Shown piece by piece: positions 8,321 through 16,495 of a stretch of 64,000 nucleotides of DNA; the stretch's first letter is position 1; each line of letters begins with the position of its first letter. The notes beneath the pieces are model-generated. The model made no database searches. It saw only the letters and a list, made by a program, of their open reading frames with translations, and was not told the origin of the DNA. Origin of the DNA: Scytonematopsis contorta HA4267-MV1 (GTDB lineage Bacteria; Cyanobacteriota; Cyanobacteriia; Cyanobacteriales; Nostocaceae); NCBI GenBank assembly GCA_019359035.1, contig JAHHIC010000038.1:1-64000 (forward strand). The letters run 5' to 3'. A program made the translations under genes and the position numbers.

Positions 8321-9007
8321 ATGTTTGAGGCCGCAAATGTGAACGTCCTCCTTTACAACCCCAACCCAGAAAAATCTGACTTTACACGTCGCTTAAGGCG
8401 TTTAGAGCAAGACGTATTGCGTATGGGTGCTCTGGTTGAGCAGTCGTTCCGACTCAGCCATCAAGCTCTTTTTGCTCGCAACTTAACTGCCGCGAAAGAA
8501 TTGCCACTTTTAGATAAAAAAATTGACCGTTTTTACAAGCAAGTAGAATTAGATTGTAATGAGATTATTATTCAATACAGACCAAATGCAGAAGATTTAA
8601 GGTGTTTAAGCGCCTTTATGCAACTTGTACGAGATTTAGAAAGAATAGGTGATTATGCCAAAGACTTGGCTGATATAGCTATCAAAATCTTTCCTTATCC
8701 ATCCCACCATACTTTACCAGAAATTGCTGTTATGTCTCATCATGCTCAAGCAATGTTAGCAAACAGCTTACTGGCATTGGCTGATTTGGATGAAGTTGGT
8801 GGACGCAATATTAAGCATTTAGATGATGCTGTAGATAATGCATATGATAGATTATATCAAGCTTTAGCCTATCAAAAAGATTGGACTGGGGTTATAGAAC
8901 CAATTGTACTGCTGGCATTGGCAATTCGCTGCTTGGAACGGATGGCTGACCATGCGACAAATATCGGTCAGCGAGTAGCTTATATTGTTACAGGTCAGCG
9001 ACTGTAG
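8321..9007 (+). CDS. phoU: Phosphate signalling protein PhoU
   Basis: A 228-residue all-helical protein with two PhoU repeats, the normal size. The repeats carry the acidic metal-binding helices typical of PhoU: ECNEIIIQYRPN-type plus LVRDLERIGDYAKDLADIA (about 104-122), and in the second half IRCLERMADHATNIGQRVAYI (about 203-223). PhoU links the PstSCAB phosphate transporter to the SphS/PhoR kinase and keeps the regulon off when phosphate is plentiful. Its place after the kinase supports the phosphate assignment of all three genes. Confidence 0.9.
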   Translation: MFEAANVNVLLYNPNPEKSDFTRRLRRLEQDVLRMGALVEQSFRLSHQALFARNLTAAKELPLLDKKIDRFYKQVELDCNEIIIQYRPNAEDLRCLSAFMQLVRDLERIGDYAKDLADIAIKIFPYPSHHTLPEIAVMSHHAQAMLANSLLALADLDEVGGRNIKHLDDAVDNAYDRLYQALAYQKDWTGVIEPIVLLALAIRCLERMADHATNIGQRVAYIVTGQRL

Positions 9008-9148
9008 GTTGGGTTGAGGACGGGACGGAAACCCAACAAAATTTGAGGGAAATCTAACATAGCGACTAAGCTGTAGTTAATGATAGGTTACGGCGCTTTA
9101 TTATTATCGCGTCAAACTATGAATTATCGTGCGCCTAACCCATCCTAC
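9004..9148. mobile_element. MITE-like element of about 145 bp
   Basis: The ends form an imperfect terminal inverted repeat: GTAGGTTGGGTT on the left and AACCCATCCTAC on the right (one mismatch when inverted). An internal stem pairs GGTTACGGCGC with GCGCCTAACC. No coding capacity. It starts just before the phoU stop codon, so it either inserted at the gene end or supplies the stop codon and 3' end. Confidence 0.65.
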
Positions 9149-9759
9149 GTCCATGGGAAAATTATTCTTCACTTTGCATTCTTCAAATTTTATTATGATT
9201 TGATTTTTGATTTCTTATGATACCTACTTGGGGGACGGTTTATATAAATACTTATTAGTATTCCCGGAGGAATATTTTAATTATTACAGTGTTTTTATAC
9301 CACTTTAGATAGATGTAAGAAACTAAAATTTTTTATTTACGTAGGCAGTTCTTCGTTTTGTTACTTACTGGATACGGTATTCATTAAGCTTATTTATTTA
9401 TGTGCAAGTTATTTACAATATATATCTTTAGAGATTCATGTTAGATTAAATACCGTTGAAGCAGTTAAGGAATAAATAAACATTGGTTTCCTAACATACA
9501 TTTCATATCAACCTTACCTCCTCTTAAACTTGCGGTATTAAAGTATCAAAAGACAGCTACAAATTATTTTTATACCTAGCTGGTAAAAGTAATATCAGTT
9601 GGTTAGGGCGCAACTATCGCACGGAAGTGTTGGTAGTAAGAGGTGAGTATATTTTAGGGTGCGCTACGAAAGTCTAGAAATCTACAAAAATCGACATTTT
9701 GACCCAATAGTTATCCAGTAAGGGTGGCTAGTTTAAGTTATCCAATCAAACATGCGTAA
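9149..9759. other. AT-rich intergenic region
   Basis: About 600 bp between the MITE-like element and the orphan ORF, with only short, stop-rich frames. I see no tRNA-like fold, CRISPR repeat or clear regulatory motif by eye. Confidence 0.45.
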
Positions 9760-9774
9760 AAGGCTATATTCATT

Positions 9775-10881
9775 TTGAACAGACTTGGCTTGAGAACAAA
9801 AGTATTTGATAAGTTGGCAACGGGGCAAAGCTTTCAATCGCGACTTGTCCTACTTGGCAATAAAAAAGACGGCAATAAAAAAGACAACAACTTGCCTAAT
9901 TGTATTATAGAATACAAAAACATTTCTCTTGCAGGTGTAAAAATTGAATATGGTAATTTTGCGTACAAAAAACCACTAAGAAGTTTGCTAAGTGGTAAAT
10001 CGCAACAATGGGGTGCAAATTACGTAGTTTATCCGGTTAGGGTTGCAATCATACAGAATAGTAATTCGTTTGCGAAATTAGCCTCTGTAGCTGAGGTGAT
10101 GGCAGATGAGTTAAGTAACAGTACTTTTACTGATAACAAAACAACTCTTATAGAGAAATTTTACTGTAAGAATAATTGCTTAGTTTTAGGTAGAGAAGTG
10201 CTGGGCTGTGGACTTTTACTGCTACAGCTAGATTTATTGTTTAAACTTTATGAGAGTGTATGGAATGTAACAGACACTAATAATAAAACATACAAAAATA
10301 CTGTAAAAAGTTGCACAAAGAACAATCGTGAAAATACAAGGTGGTTCAGTTTTATAAGCTACAATAAATTATATAGGATTGCAGTTTATACTTGGACAAG
10401 GCAACTTTCTTGGCTAAAGTGCTGCTTGAAAGAAGAAGGAAAAATATTGAAGGAAGGACGGAGTTTGCATAAGGGGATTACGACCTCGATTAAAAAAGTG
10501 CTAACTGTAGAGTCCGACGTATTAAAACTTTACAAAGAGGGCGTTTCTCAAAACCTTCTTCACTCGGACTTCTTTCTTTCTTCGATTCACCTACAAATAA
10601 AGTCTGCAAAGTATAATTGGACACTGTTTGAGCTTTTGGCGGCTTTGCAGATGTTTATAGCACAACTGTTTTCGGTACAACTGTTTATGGCAGAATTGGC
10701 AAATTTTTATTTTGTCTATAAGGAACAAAAAATGTTATCTTTTAGACATTGTTCAGAGGAAATTAAACGCCTACGCAAGTGCGATGGTATAAAAACAACA
10801 TGTTCCCCTGTTAATCTTGCCAATTGTGATAAGTATCGAGCTATACATATCAATTGTCAGGGCTTATTTATGATTGCTTAA
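9775..10881 (+). CDS. Orphan ORF, unknown protein
   Basis: The frame is open for about 370 codons (from about 9760), far longer than expected by chance in AT-rich DNA, and no opposing frame explains it. The predicted 368-residue protein is lysine-, asparagine-, serine- and cysteine-rich. It has a GNKKDGNKKDNN duplication near residue 30 and a hydrophobic, leucine-rich stretch around 285-315 (FIAQLFSVQLFMAEL). I recognise no family, no signal peptide and no catalytic motif. The only start in reach is a TTG without a clear ribosome-binding site, so either the true start or the reality of the gene is uncertain. A hairpin with a T-run lies about 200 bp downstream. Confidence 0.4.
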   Translation: MNRLGLRTKVFDKLATGQSFQSRLVLLGNKKDGNKKDNNLPNCIIEYKNISLAGVKIEYGNFAYKKPLRSLLSGKSQQWGANYVVYPVRVAIIQNSNSFAKLASVAEVMADELSNSTFTDNKTTLIEKFYCKNNCLVLGREVLGCGLLLLQLDLLFKLYESVWNVTDTNNKTYKNTVKSCTKNNRENTRWFSFISYNKLYRIAVYTWTRQLSWLKCCLKEEGKILKEGRSLHKGITTSIKKVLTVESDVLKLYKEGVSQNLLHSDFFLSSIHLQIKSAKYNWTLFELLAALQMFIAQLFSVQLFMAELANFYFVYKEQKMLSFRHCSEEIKRLRKCDGIKTTCSPVNLANCDKYRAIHINCQGLFMIA

Positions 10882-11321
10882 GTTGTAAATAGTTGACAGC
10901 TATTCTCAACTAACGTATTATAAATAACCAATGCATCAGTAAAAGCTTATACCTACTAGACTAAAATATGTAGAATGAAAACGATTAAATATACATAAAA
11001 ATACTTTGTAAAGCTATGATTCAACTCACATAGAATCTACACAAAGCTTTACCTCCAGGGGTACATATTTCAGCCAAAATAATCAAAAGTGATTATTTTT
11101 CTCTGGGCTGAGACGAAGTAGGTCAAATGAATAATTTGAATTTAACTTCGTTCCTAATAAGTTAGCATCTATCCTTTGGCTGAGCTTTGCGGTAATAACC
11201 GAATTGCAAAAAATAATCCTGACTAAGTTCTGCGTAGAGGGCATACCTCAGGCGAAATTGCCAGGATAACTTCCAATAACTCTTAATTCAATCAAACATT
11301 ACTACTCTATCAAATCTAACC
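10882..11321. other. Intergenic region upstream of the Crp/Fnr gene
   Basis: About 440 bp. It contains a hairpin with a T-run at 11078-11101 and a longer-range pair of 8-bp arms (GTAAAGCT at about 11009 and AGCTTTAC at about 11045). The rest is AT-rich leader that should hold the promoter of the Crp/Fnr gene; no factor-binding site was identified. Confidence 0.45.
11078..11101 (+). terminator. Candidate intrinsic terminator
   Basis: AATAATCA and TGATTATT pair around a short AAAG loop and run into five T residues. It lies between the orphan ORF and the Crp/Fnr gene, so it could end a transcript covering the ORF at 9775. Confidence 0.5.
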
Positions 11322-11936
11322 ATGATGTACTCGACAAGCAACACACAAAACTCAGGTTCTTCCTTTAATGCTACAAATGCTTCTAATCCAAGCTTAGGTT
11401 CTAGCTTGCCACAAAGGCTGTTTACCCGTCGTGAAGTAATTCCTGCACGTAACGATGTACTGTGGAGAATCGAGCGTGGAGCGGTTCGTACTTTAACCTG
11501 GAGCGAAGATGGTACATTCATCACTCTTGGTTACTGGGGTCCTGGTGATTTGATTGGTTATCCTCTTTCTAGAGTCAAGCCATACCAAATAGAATGCTTG
11601 ACCAGCGTTGAAGTGAGTGTTGTACCTCCTCAAATGTGGAGCCAGGAAGTCAATGCTTTGTTGTCTCACATTCAGCAAGCTGAAGAATTACTGAGCATCG
11701 TTCATTGCAAACCCATTTCTATGCGTTTGTGGCAATTTTTAGTCTGGTTAAGCGAAAAGTTTGGTCGTACCGTTGAGCAAGGTAAATTAATTGACCTCAA
11801 TGTTACGCATCAAGAAATGGCAGAAGTATTAAATACTACTCGCGTTACCGTAACCAGATTGTTACAACAGTTTGAAGAAGAAGGAACAATGGTACGTCAC
11901 AAACGTCGTATTATCCTTCAATTACCTAATAAATAA
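11322..11936 (+). CDS. Crp/Fnr-family transcriptional regulator
   Basis: A 204-residue regulator. The N-terminal half is a short cupin-like sensor domain (RRE...WRIERGAVRTLTWSEDGTFITLGYWGPGDLIG, about 32-84), shorter than the full cAMP-binding domain of Crp. The C-terminal half is a winged helix with IDLNVTHQEMAEVLNTTRVT (about 162-181) as the helix-turn-helix, followed by VTRLLQQFEEEGTMVRHKRR. No iron-sulphur cysteine cluster is visible. The first 28 residues are S/N/T-rich and may be poorly ordered. It lies 162 bp before an SLH porin gene on the same strand and may control it; that is inferred only from position. Confidence 0.85.
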   Translation: MMYSTSNTQNSGSSFNATNASNPSLGSSLPQRLFTRREVIPARNDVLWRIERGAVRTLTWSEDGTFITLGYWGPGDLIGYPLSRVKPYQIECLTSVEVSVVPPQMWSQEVNALLSHIQQAEELLSIVHCKPISMRLWQFLVWLSEKFGRTVEQGKLIDLNVTHQEMAEVLNTTRVTVTRLLQQFEEEGTMVRHKRRIILQLPNK

Positions 11937-12098
11937 GTAGTAAATACGGTAGTTAAAGGTGTGGTAGCATACTTGATTCTACTCACGCTTAGGCTAAACT
12001 AAATACATGTGAAAGCCAGGGTATTTCCGCAAAAAACAATAGCAGGAAGTACCCTGATTCTTACATAGGTGTGAGTGAGAATTAAACTAATTTAAACG

Positions 12099-13742
12099 AT
12101 GAATAAAACATTCTGGAACGTTGTAAAGTTCGGTCCAGTAGCGCTTGCTGCTGCATTGTTAACTTCTAACAGTGCTTTCGCTGCTGAAGCTGGAAATGTA
12201 ACCTCTGTTGCTCAGTTGGCTGATTCCAACAACATTGGTCAAGTTACCTCCGTTTCTCAGTTCTCTGATGTTCAACCCACTGACTGGGCATTCCAAGCTT
12301 TACAATCCTTGGTAGAACGTTATGGTTGTATTGCTGGTTACCCTAACAAGACTTTCCGTGGAAACCGCGCAATGACTCGTTATGAGTTTGCTGCTGGTTT
12401 GAATGCTTGTTTAGACCGCGTTAACGAATTGATTGCTACCGCTACAGCTGACCTCGTTAAGAAAGAAGACTTGGAAGTTGTTAAGCGCTTACAAGAAGAA
12501 TTTGGTGCTGAATTAGCTACTCTTCGTGGTCGTGTTGATGGTTTAGAAGCTCGCACTGAAGAATTAGAAAGCAAGCAGTTCTCTACTACCACCAAATTAG
12601 TTGGGGAAGTAATTTTTAACGTTGCTGCTCCTTTTGGTGACAAGAGAGCTGACCTAGACAACAATCGCAACAACAATCCTAAATTAGACAGCAATATTGT
12701 CTTCTCTGACCGTGTTCGTTTGAACTTAAATAGCAGCTTCACTGGTAAAGACCAGTTGAACATTCGTTTACAAGCTCGTAACACCCCAGAGTTTAGTCGT
12801 AGTGGTGTTACAGGTACTAACATGACCCGCTTGTCTTTCGACGGAGACAATCAAAACAACGTTGAAGTAGACAAACTCAATTACACTTTCAACCCTACTG
12901 ACAATATTCGTGTTCGTGTTGACGCTTCCAACGGTGAATTCTTCGGAAACATCAACAACTTCAACCCCGACCTTGCTAGCGATGGTAGAGGTTCTATCTC
13001 TCGCTACGGTCGTTTCAGCCCTATCTATCGTTTAGGTGCTGGTGGTAGTGGTGCAACTGTTACCTTTACTCCTAGTAGCAGCTTTAACGCTTCTGTAGGT
13101 TACTTAAGCGGAAGCTCCAGTGGTAAAACCACAGCTAACAACCCTGCTCTTGGAAGTGGTTTGTTCAATGGTGACAGCACAATCCTTGGTCAGGTAGCTT
13201 TCAAACCCAACGACAATTTCAACATTGGTTTGACCTATGCTCGTGGTTATCAAACTGGTGGTAATTTATTAGGTGGAACTGGTAGTGGTTTTATTGGTAG
13301 TGCTATTCCTGCTGGTATTCGTGTATCATCTAACAACTACGGTGCTCAAGCTAACTACAAGCTGAGTCCAACTGTTGCTCTTGGTGGTTGGGTTGGTTTC
13401 ACCAATGCTTATGCTGAGAATACTGCTGCTGGTGCTCGTGTTGATACCAGTGCTGATTTATTCTACTGGGCAGCAAACTTGGCCATCAAAGATTTCGGTG
13501 GAGAAGGTAACCTGTTAGGTCTAACCTTTGGTCAGCCTCCCAAAGTTACCGGAAGCCGCGTTTTAGGTGTTAATACAGGCTCAGAAAATTCTTCTTCTTT
13601 CCACTTGGAAGGTCTGTACCGTATGCAGATGAACGACAATATGTCCATCACTCCTGGTTTGTTGGTTATCTTCAACCCAGAAAACAACTCTAACAACGCT
13701 ACCCAGTACGTAGGTACACTGCGTACAACCTTCACATTCTAA
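12099..13742 (+). CDS. SLH-domain carbohydrate/iron-uptake-type porin (OprB family)
   Basis: A 547-residue outer-membrane porin. A signal peptide with cleavage near SNSAFA-AEA covers about residues 1-29. One SLH domain follows (FSDVQPTDWAFQALQSLVER to the RAMTRYEFAAGLNACLDRV region, about 53-110), which binds the peptidoglycan-linked polymer. A coiled-coil segment (about 120-160) leads into a glycine-, asparagine- and aromatic-rich beta-barrel ending in TTFTF with a C-terminal phenylalanine. This is the standard plan of the abundant cyanobacterial SLH/OprB porins. A strong stem-loop terminator follows. Confidence 0.93.
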   Translation: MNKTFWNVVKFGPVALAAALLTSNSAFAAEAGNVTSVAQLADSNNIGQVTSVSQFSDVQPTDWAFQALQSLVERYGCIAGYPNKTFRGNRAMTRYEFAAGLNACLDRVNELIATATADLVKKEDLEVVKRLQEEFGAELATLRGRVDGLEARTEELESKQFSTTTKLVGEVIFNVAAPFGDKRADLDNNRNNNPKLDSNIVFSDRVRLNLNSSFTGKDQLNIRLQARNTPEFSRSGVTGTNMTRLSFDGDNQNNVEVDKLNYTFNPTDNIRVRVDASNGEFFGNINNFNPDLASDGRGSISRYGRFSPIYRLGAGGSGATVTFTPSSSFNASVGYLSGSSSGKTTANNPALGSGLFNGDSTILGQVAFKPNDNFNIGLTYARGYQTGGNLLGGTGSGFIGSAIPAGIRVSSNNYGAQANYKLSPTVALGGWVGFTNAYAENTAAGARVDTSADLFYWAANLAIKDFGGEGNLLGLTFGQPPKVTGSRVLGVNTGSENSSSFHLEGLYRMQMNDNMSITPGLLVIFNPENNSNNATQYVGTLRTTFTF

Positions 13743-13781
13743 ATCTAGATTCTTAACAATCTAGAGGTCTAGGCTAAAACA

Positions 13782-13820
13782 GAGGTGTAACTAAGAAATT
13801 AGTTATGCCTCTTATTTTTT
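13782..13820 (+). terminator. Intrinsic terminator of the porin gene
   Basis: GAGGTGTAACTAA pairs with TTAGTTATGCCTC around a GAAA tetraloop (one or two imperfect pairs), followed by TTATTTTTTT. It starts about 40 bp after the porin stop codon. Confidence 0.88.
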
Positions 13821-13840
13821 TAAGCATAAATTTACACGTA

Positions 13841-13930
13841 GACCTAACCCCCCTACCCCCCTTCCCTTATAGGGAAGGGGGAAAATTAAAGACTCTCTCC
13901 TATGGACGGGAGAGGTTTGGAGAGGGGTCT
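13841..13930. repeat. Two dispersed hairpin repeats in tandem
   Basis: The first part (13841-13881) is an inverted copy of the CTTCCCTTATAGGGAAGG element seen at 3478 and 61552. The second part (about 13891-13929) is a separate CTCTCC...GGAGAG palindrome. Confidence 0.75.
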
Positions 13931-14139
13931 TTTTTCTTGGACGGAGATATCTAATGAAACCTGTTATTAAACTTGCGACTAAGCATCCGTTACTAACGAG
14001 CTAATTTGCAAAAGTACAATGCGATGTTGCTCAGCTTAATATTATATTTTGCTGCAATTCGACATTGTGAATAACGAGCCAATGCTCGCGGTTGTTTTTT
14101 TGTAACCTAAACCTTTAATCCTAATAGTGCAACATTGTA

Positions 14140-14406
14140 ATGGTGAAGGTAGACAATAAACTACTTTTTCGTGCGTATTTCACTATGGCAATTCTATATC
14201 TAACTTATACAAACTTTTACGTTAATAACAGGTTAATTCGTTGCAAAAAAGGTTTTTGGTTCTTAAAGATAAAAGTAAGTTATACTTATAGTGTGAAAGA
14301 AAAAAAGAAAATATTAACACAAATATTAATTTCCTTACTCACGGAAGAAAATTTTAACGTTTGTAAGAATGTTATCGAGCAATTTCACAAAATACTAAGC
14401 AATTAG
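14140..14406 (+). CDS. Small orphan ORF, doubtful
   Basis: An 88-residue frame, lysine-, asparagine- and tyrosine-rich, with a hydrophobic start (residues 8-30) and a basic middle (VKEKKKILTQILISLL). I recognise no family. There is no convincing ribosome-binding site and the composition is that of AT-rich noncoding DNA. It lies in the gap between the porin and the DUF3134 gene. It resembles the orphan frame at 9775 in composition, not clearly in sequence. Confidence 0.25.
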   Translation: MVKVDNKLLFRAYFTMAILYLTYTNFYVNNRLIRCKKGFWFLKIKVSYTYSVKEKKKILTQILISLLTEENFNVCKNVIEQFHKILSN

Positions 14407-14576
14407 TCATTAAGTTTATCGCGCTAAGTGGCTGTATTTTATGATTTAAAACAGATGCATCAATCAGCTACATCTCTAGATTGCTTTTGAAAGTAACAGC
14501 AAATCCGAAATCACTAAGAAGCAATCTGATAGAGCGACAGGAATAATGTATATAAAGTTTCAATAGGTAAATAAAG

Positions 14577-14819
14577 ATGGTTACACGCTATAACAGTCCT
14601 GCACTCCGCGAAGAACCTCGGAACCAGCGAACAAAAATTATCTATACAAGAGAAAATGAATCTCTTTTCCAGTGGATTAAAAATACGGGTAGATTCAAAC
14701 CGCGTGAGCCAGATGAAACTAATGACCCCGAAATGTTAGAATCCCTGGACGATATTCTGGAAACATCTATTTATGAGCAAGAGAAAGAGGAAGAGGAAGC
14801 GGAAGAATCTTATCTGTAA
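14577..14819 (+). CDS. DUF3134 family protein
   Basis: An 80-residue soluble protein. The N-terminus (NSPALREEPRNQ) and the central ESLFQWIKNTGRFKPREP segment match the small cyanobacterial DUF3134 family as I recall it. The last 25 residues are strongly acidic (EQEKEEEEAEES). Function is unknown. It is a single gene, ended by the TGTAGAGACG palindrome 25 bp downstream. Confidence 0.75.
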   Translation: MVTRYNSPALREEPRNQRTKIIYTRENESLFQWIKNTGRFKPREPDETNDPEMLESLDDILETSIYEQEKEEEEAEESYL

Positions 14820-14844
14820 AAACTAATAAAATCTTTCACATATT

Positions 14845-14881
14845 TGTAGAGACGCGATTAATCGCGTCTCTACATTTTTTT
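14845..14881 (+). terminator. Perfect 30-bp palindrome with T-run
   Basis: Positions 14845-14874 are a perfect palindrome with outer arms TGTAGAGACG/CGTCTCTACA, followed by seven T residues. It can end the DUF3134 transcript. The convergent polysaccharide operon ends nearby, so it may serve that strand too. The same outer arms appear at 39566-39595. Confidence 0.75.
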
Positions 14882-14892
14882 ATTGCTTTCTC

Positions 14893-15453
14893 TCAAGGAT
14901 TTTCTGTATCTCCGACTATATTTCTTTTTTTAATTGGTTGAGCTGGGTTGCCTGCATAAATTGTCATTGCTTCTAAGGAACGTGTGGCAACTCCACCTAA
15001 AACAAGCACAGCTCCTTTGCCAACGGTAACTCCAGGACCAATTGCTGATTTCGCTGCTATCCAACTGCTTTCTTGAATATGTATAGGGGCTATCTTTAAT
15101 TTAAAATTGGCGTGGTTCCAGTCATGATTGCCGGTACAAAGGTAGACCCCTTGAGATAAACAAGAATGACTTTCTATTGTGATGGGAGCAAGATTATCAA
15201 TCCAGACATCTTCACCTATCCAGACGTAATTGCCAACGATTAACCGCCAGGGAAATTTTACTCTCACTCCAGTTTTAATGCGGACACCTTTGCCAATTTT
15301 TGCTCCAAAAGTGCGGAGCGTCCAAACTTTGATACCTGACATGGGAAGCCAATAACTGTGTAGTAAAGGTGACCCAACGAAGTACCACAAAAGTTGCTTC
15401 CAGAAAGGCGCACCAGGATTATATGTATTGTTAGTATATTGGTCTAAACGCAT
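14893..15453 (-). CDS. wcaF: WcaF-like hexapeptide acetyltransferase
   Basis: A 186-residue left-handed beta-helix acyltransferase of the WcaF type, which O-acetylates sugars of exopolysaccharides. The N-terminal FWKQLLWYFVGSPLLHSYW segment is typical of the family. Hexapeptide turns follow (FGAKIGKGVRIKTGVRVKFP, IGEDVWIDNLAPITIESHSCLSQGVYLC). The likely catalytic histidine is in CTGNHDWNHANF (about residues 113-124). It is the most downstream gene of the polysaccharide locus, 52 bp after the GT2 gene. Confidence 0.82.
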   Translation of the reverse strand: MRLDQYTNNTYNPGAPFWKQLLWYFVGSPLLHSYWLPMSGIKVWTLRTFGAKIGKGVRIKTGVRVKFPWRLIVGNYVWIGEDVWIDNLAPITIESHSCLSQGVYLCTGNHDWNHANFKLKIAPIHIQESSWIAAKSAIGPGVTVGKGAVLVLGGVATRSLEAMTIYAGNPAQPIKKRNIVGDTENP

Positions 15454-15505
15454 AGGAGGGACGAAATATTATATTTATAAGCGATAATTAGTTGATATAG
15501 CAGAA

Positions 15506-16285
15506 TTAGCTTTTGAGCTTCTCGGCTTCGATTAAACGAATTCCTAAAAGAATTTCTGCCAGTACTCTTTGAAATGCGTAGTACCAACCACGCCACCCGT
15601 CAAAAATTCCCCCCTTGAGAATGAGACAGTATAGCAAAATAATCAAAGGAGCCAATATTTTTTGTCTGCGAATCTTGTCTCCCCAGCTGAGTTCGTTGAT
15701 AGGTGTTTCCAATAGCTTTTTGACTTCAATCACCATATAACGGTCTTGTGCCCAAAGCCACCGACTTAGAGGTTTGCGGTCATCGTGGTGAATATAACTA
15801 AGCAGCATAGCAGAATCACCCTCAACAAAAACCCGATGAGCATGTCCGTCATCTATATAAGTGGCTTTTTCTTTTCTATAAAGAACTTTGCGGGGTGGAA
15901 GGAGAGTGCCACGCAAAGGTTTACCAAAAATACAGTACTTGAACTTAGCACTATAACTATTTATGTGAGATTCTACATGGAATACTTTTAATTCGTTGAT
16001 TAATTCTGGTGTTAGAATATAATCAGCATCTAAAGATAGAACCCATTCTGATGTAATTTTTGATAAACCATAATTACATTGATTAGCAAAAGAATCGAAC
16101 TTTCTTTGAAATATTTCTACTTGTGGGTAAGAAGACAGAATATCTAGAGTTTTATCTGTACTAAAACTATCAATCACAACTATCTTTTTTGCCCAGGTAA
16201 GACTCTTGAGAGTTCGTTCAATATTAGGAGCTTCATTGTATGTAAGGATAAGGGGTATAATTTTTTCTAAAAACATAGAATACAT
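15506..16285 (-). CDS. Family 2 glycosyltransferase (WaaE-like)
   Basis: A 259-residue GT-A enzyme. The start region IIPLILTYNEAPNIERTLKSL (about 9-29) and VVIDSFSTDKTLDIL (about 36-50) form the nucleotide-sugar pocket. LSLDADYILTPEL (about 84-96) holds the metal-binding DXD-type motif. The C-terminal part has HDDRKPLSRWLWAQDRYM and a short hydrophobic stretch, as in WaaE/WcaA-like enzymes that act at the inner membrane. Donor and acceptor sugars cannot be told from sequence. A 210-bp gap separates it from the upstream GT4 gene. Confidence 0.82.
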   Translation of the reverse strand: MYSMFLEKIIPLILTYNEAPNIERTLKSLTWAKKIVVIDSFSTDKTLDILSSYPQVEIFQRKFDSFANQCNYGLSKITSEWVLSLDADYILTPELINELKVFHVESHINSYSAKFKYCIFGKPLRGTLLPPRKVLYRKEKATYIDDGHAHRVFVEGDSAMLLSYIHHDDRKPLSRWLWAQDRYMVIEVKKLLETPINELSWGDKIRRQKILAPLIILLYCLILKGGIFDGWRGWYYAFQRVLAEILLGIRLIEAEKLKS

Positions 16286-16495
16286 CTCTCAAATATTTTT
16301 ATACTATTTTTCAATTACAATTAAACAAATAATATCTACAGAGATTTATAGGTACATTAGGTACAGTAATTAATTTTAAAACTCTAGTAGAAATATCTTT
16401 TTTGTTTGTAGTTGGGCTTTAGCTCTCTAAAATGCGGGATTCACCCCCAACTACCAAGCTTTACATCATGCCAGTTGTGTTAGTTATGCTAATAA

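Noticed and set aside
12380-12850. 156-codon minus-strand ORF inside the porin gene
   Set aside because: Serine- and arginine-rich shadow of the high-expression codon pattern of the porin.
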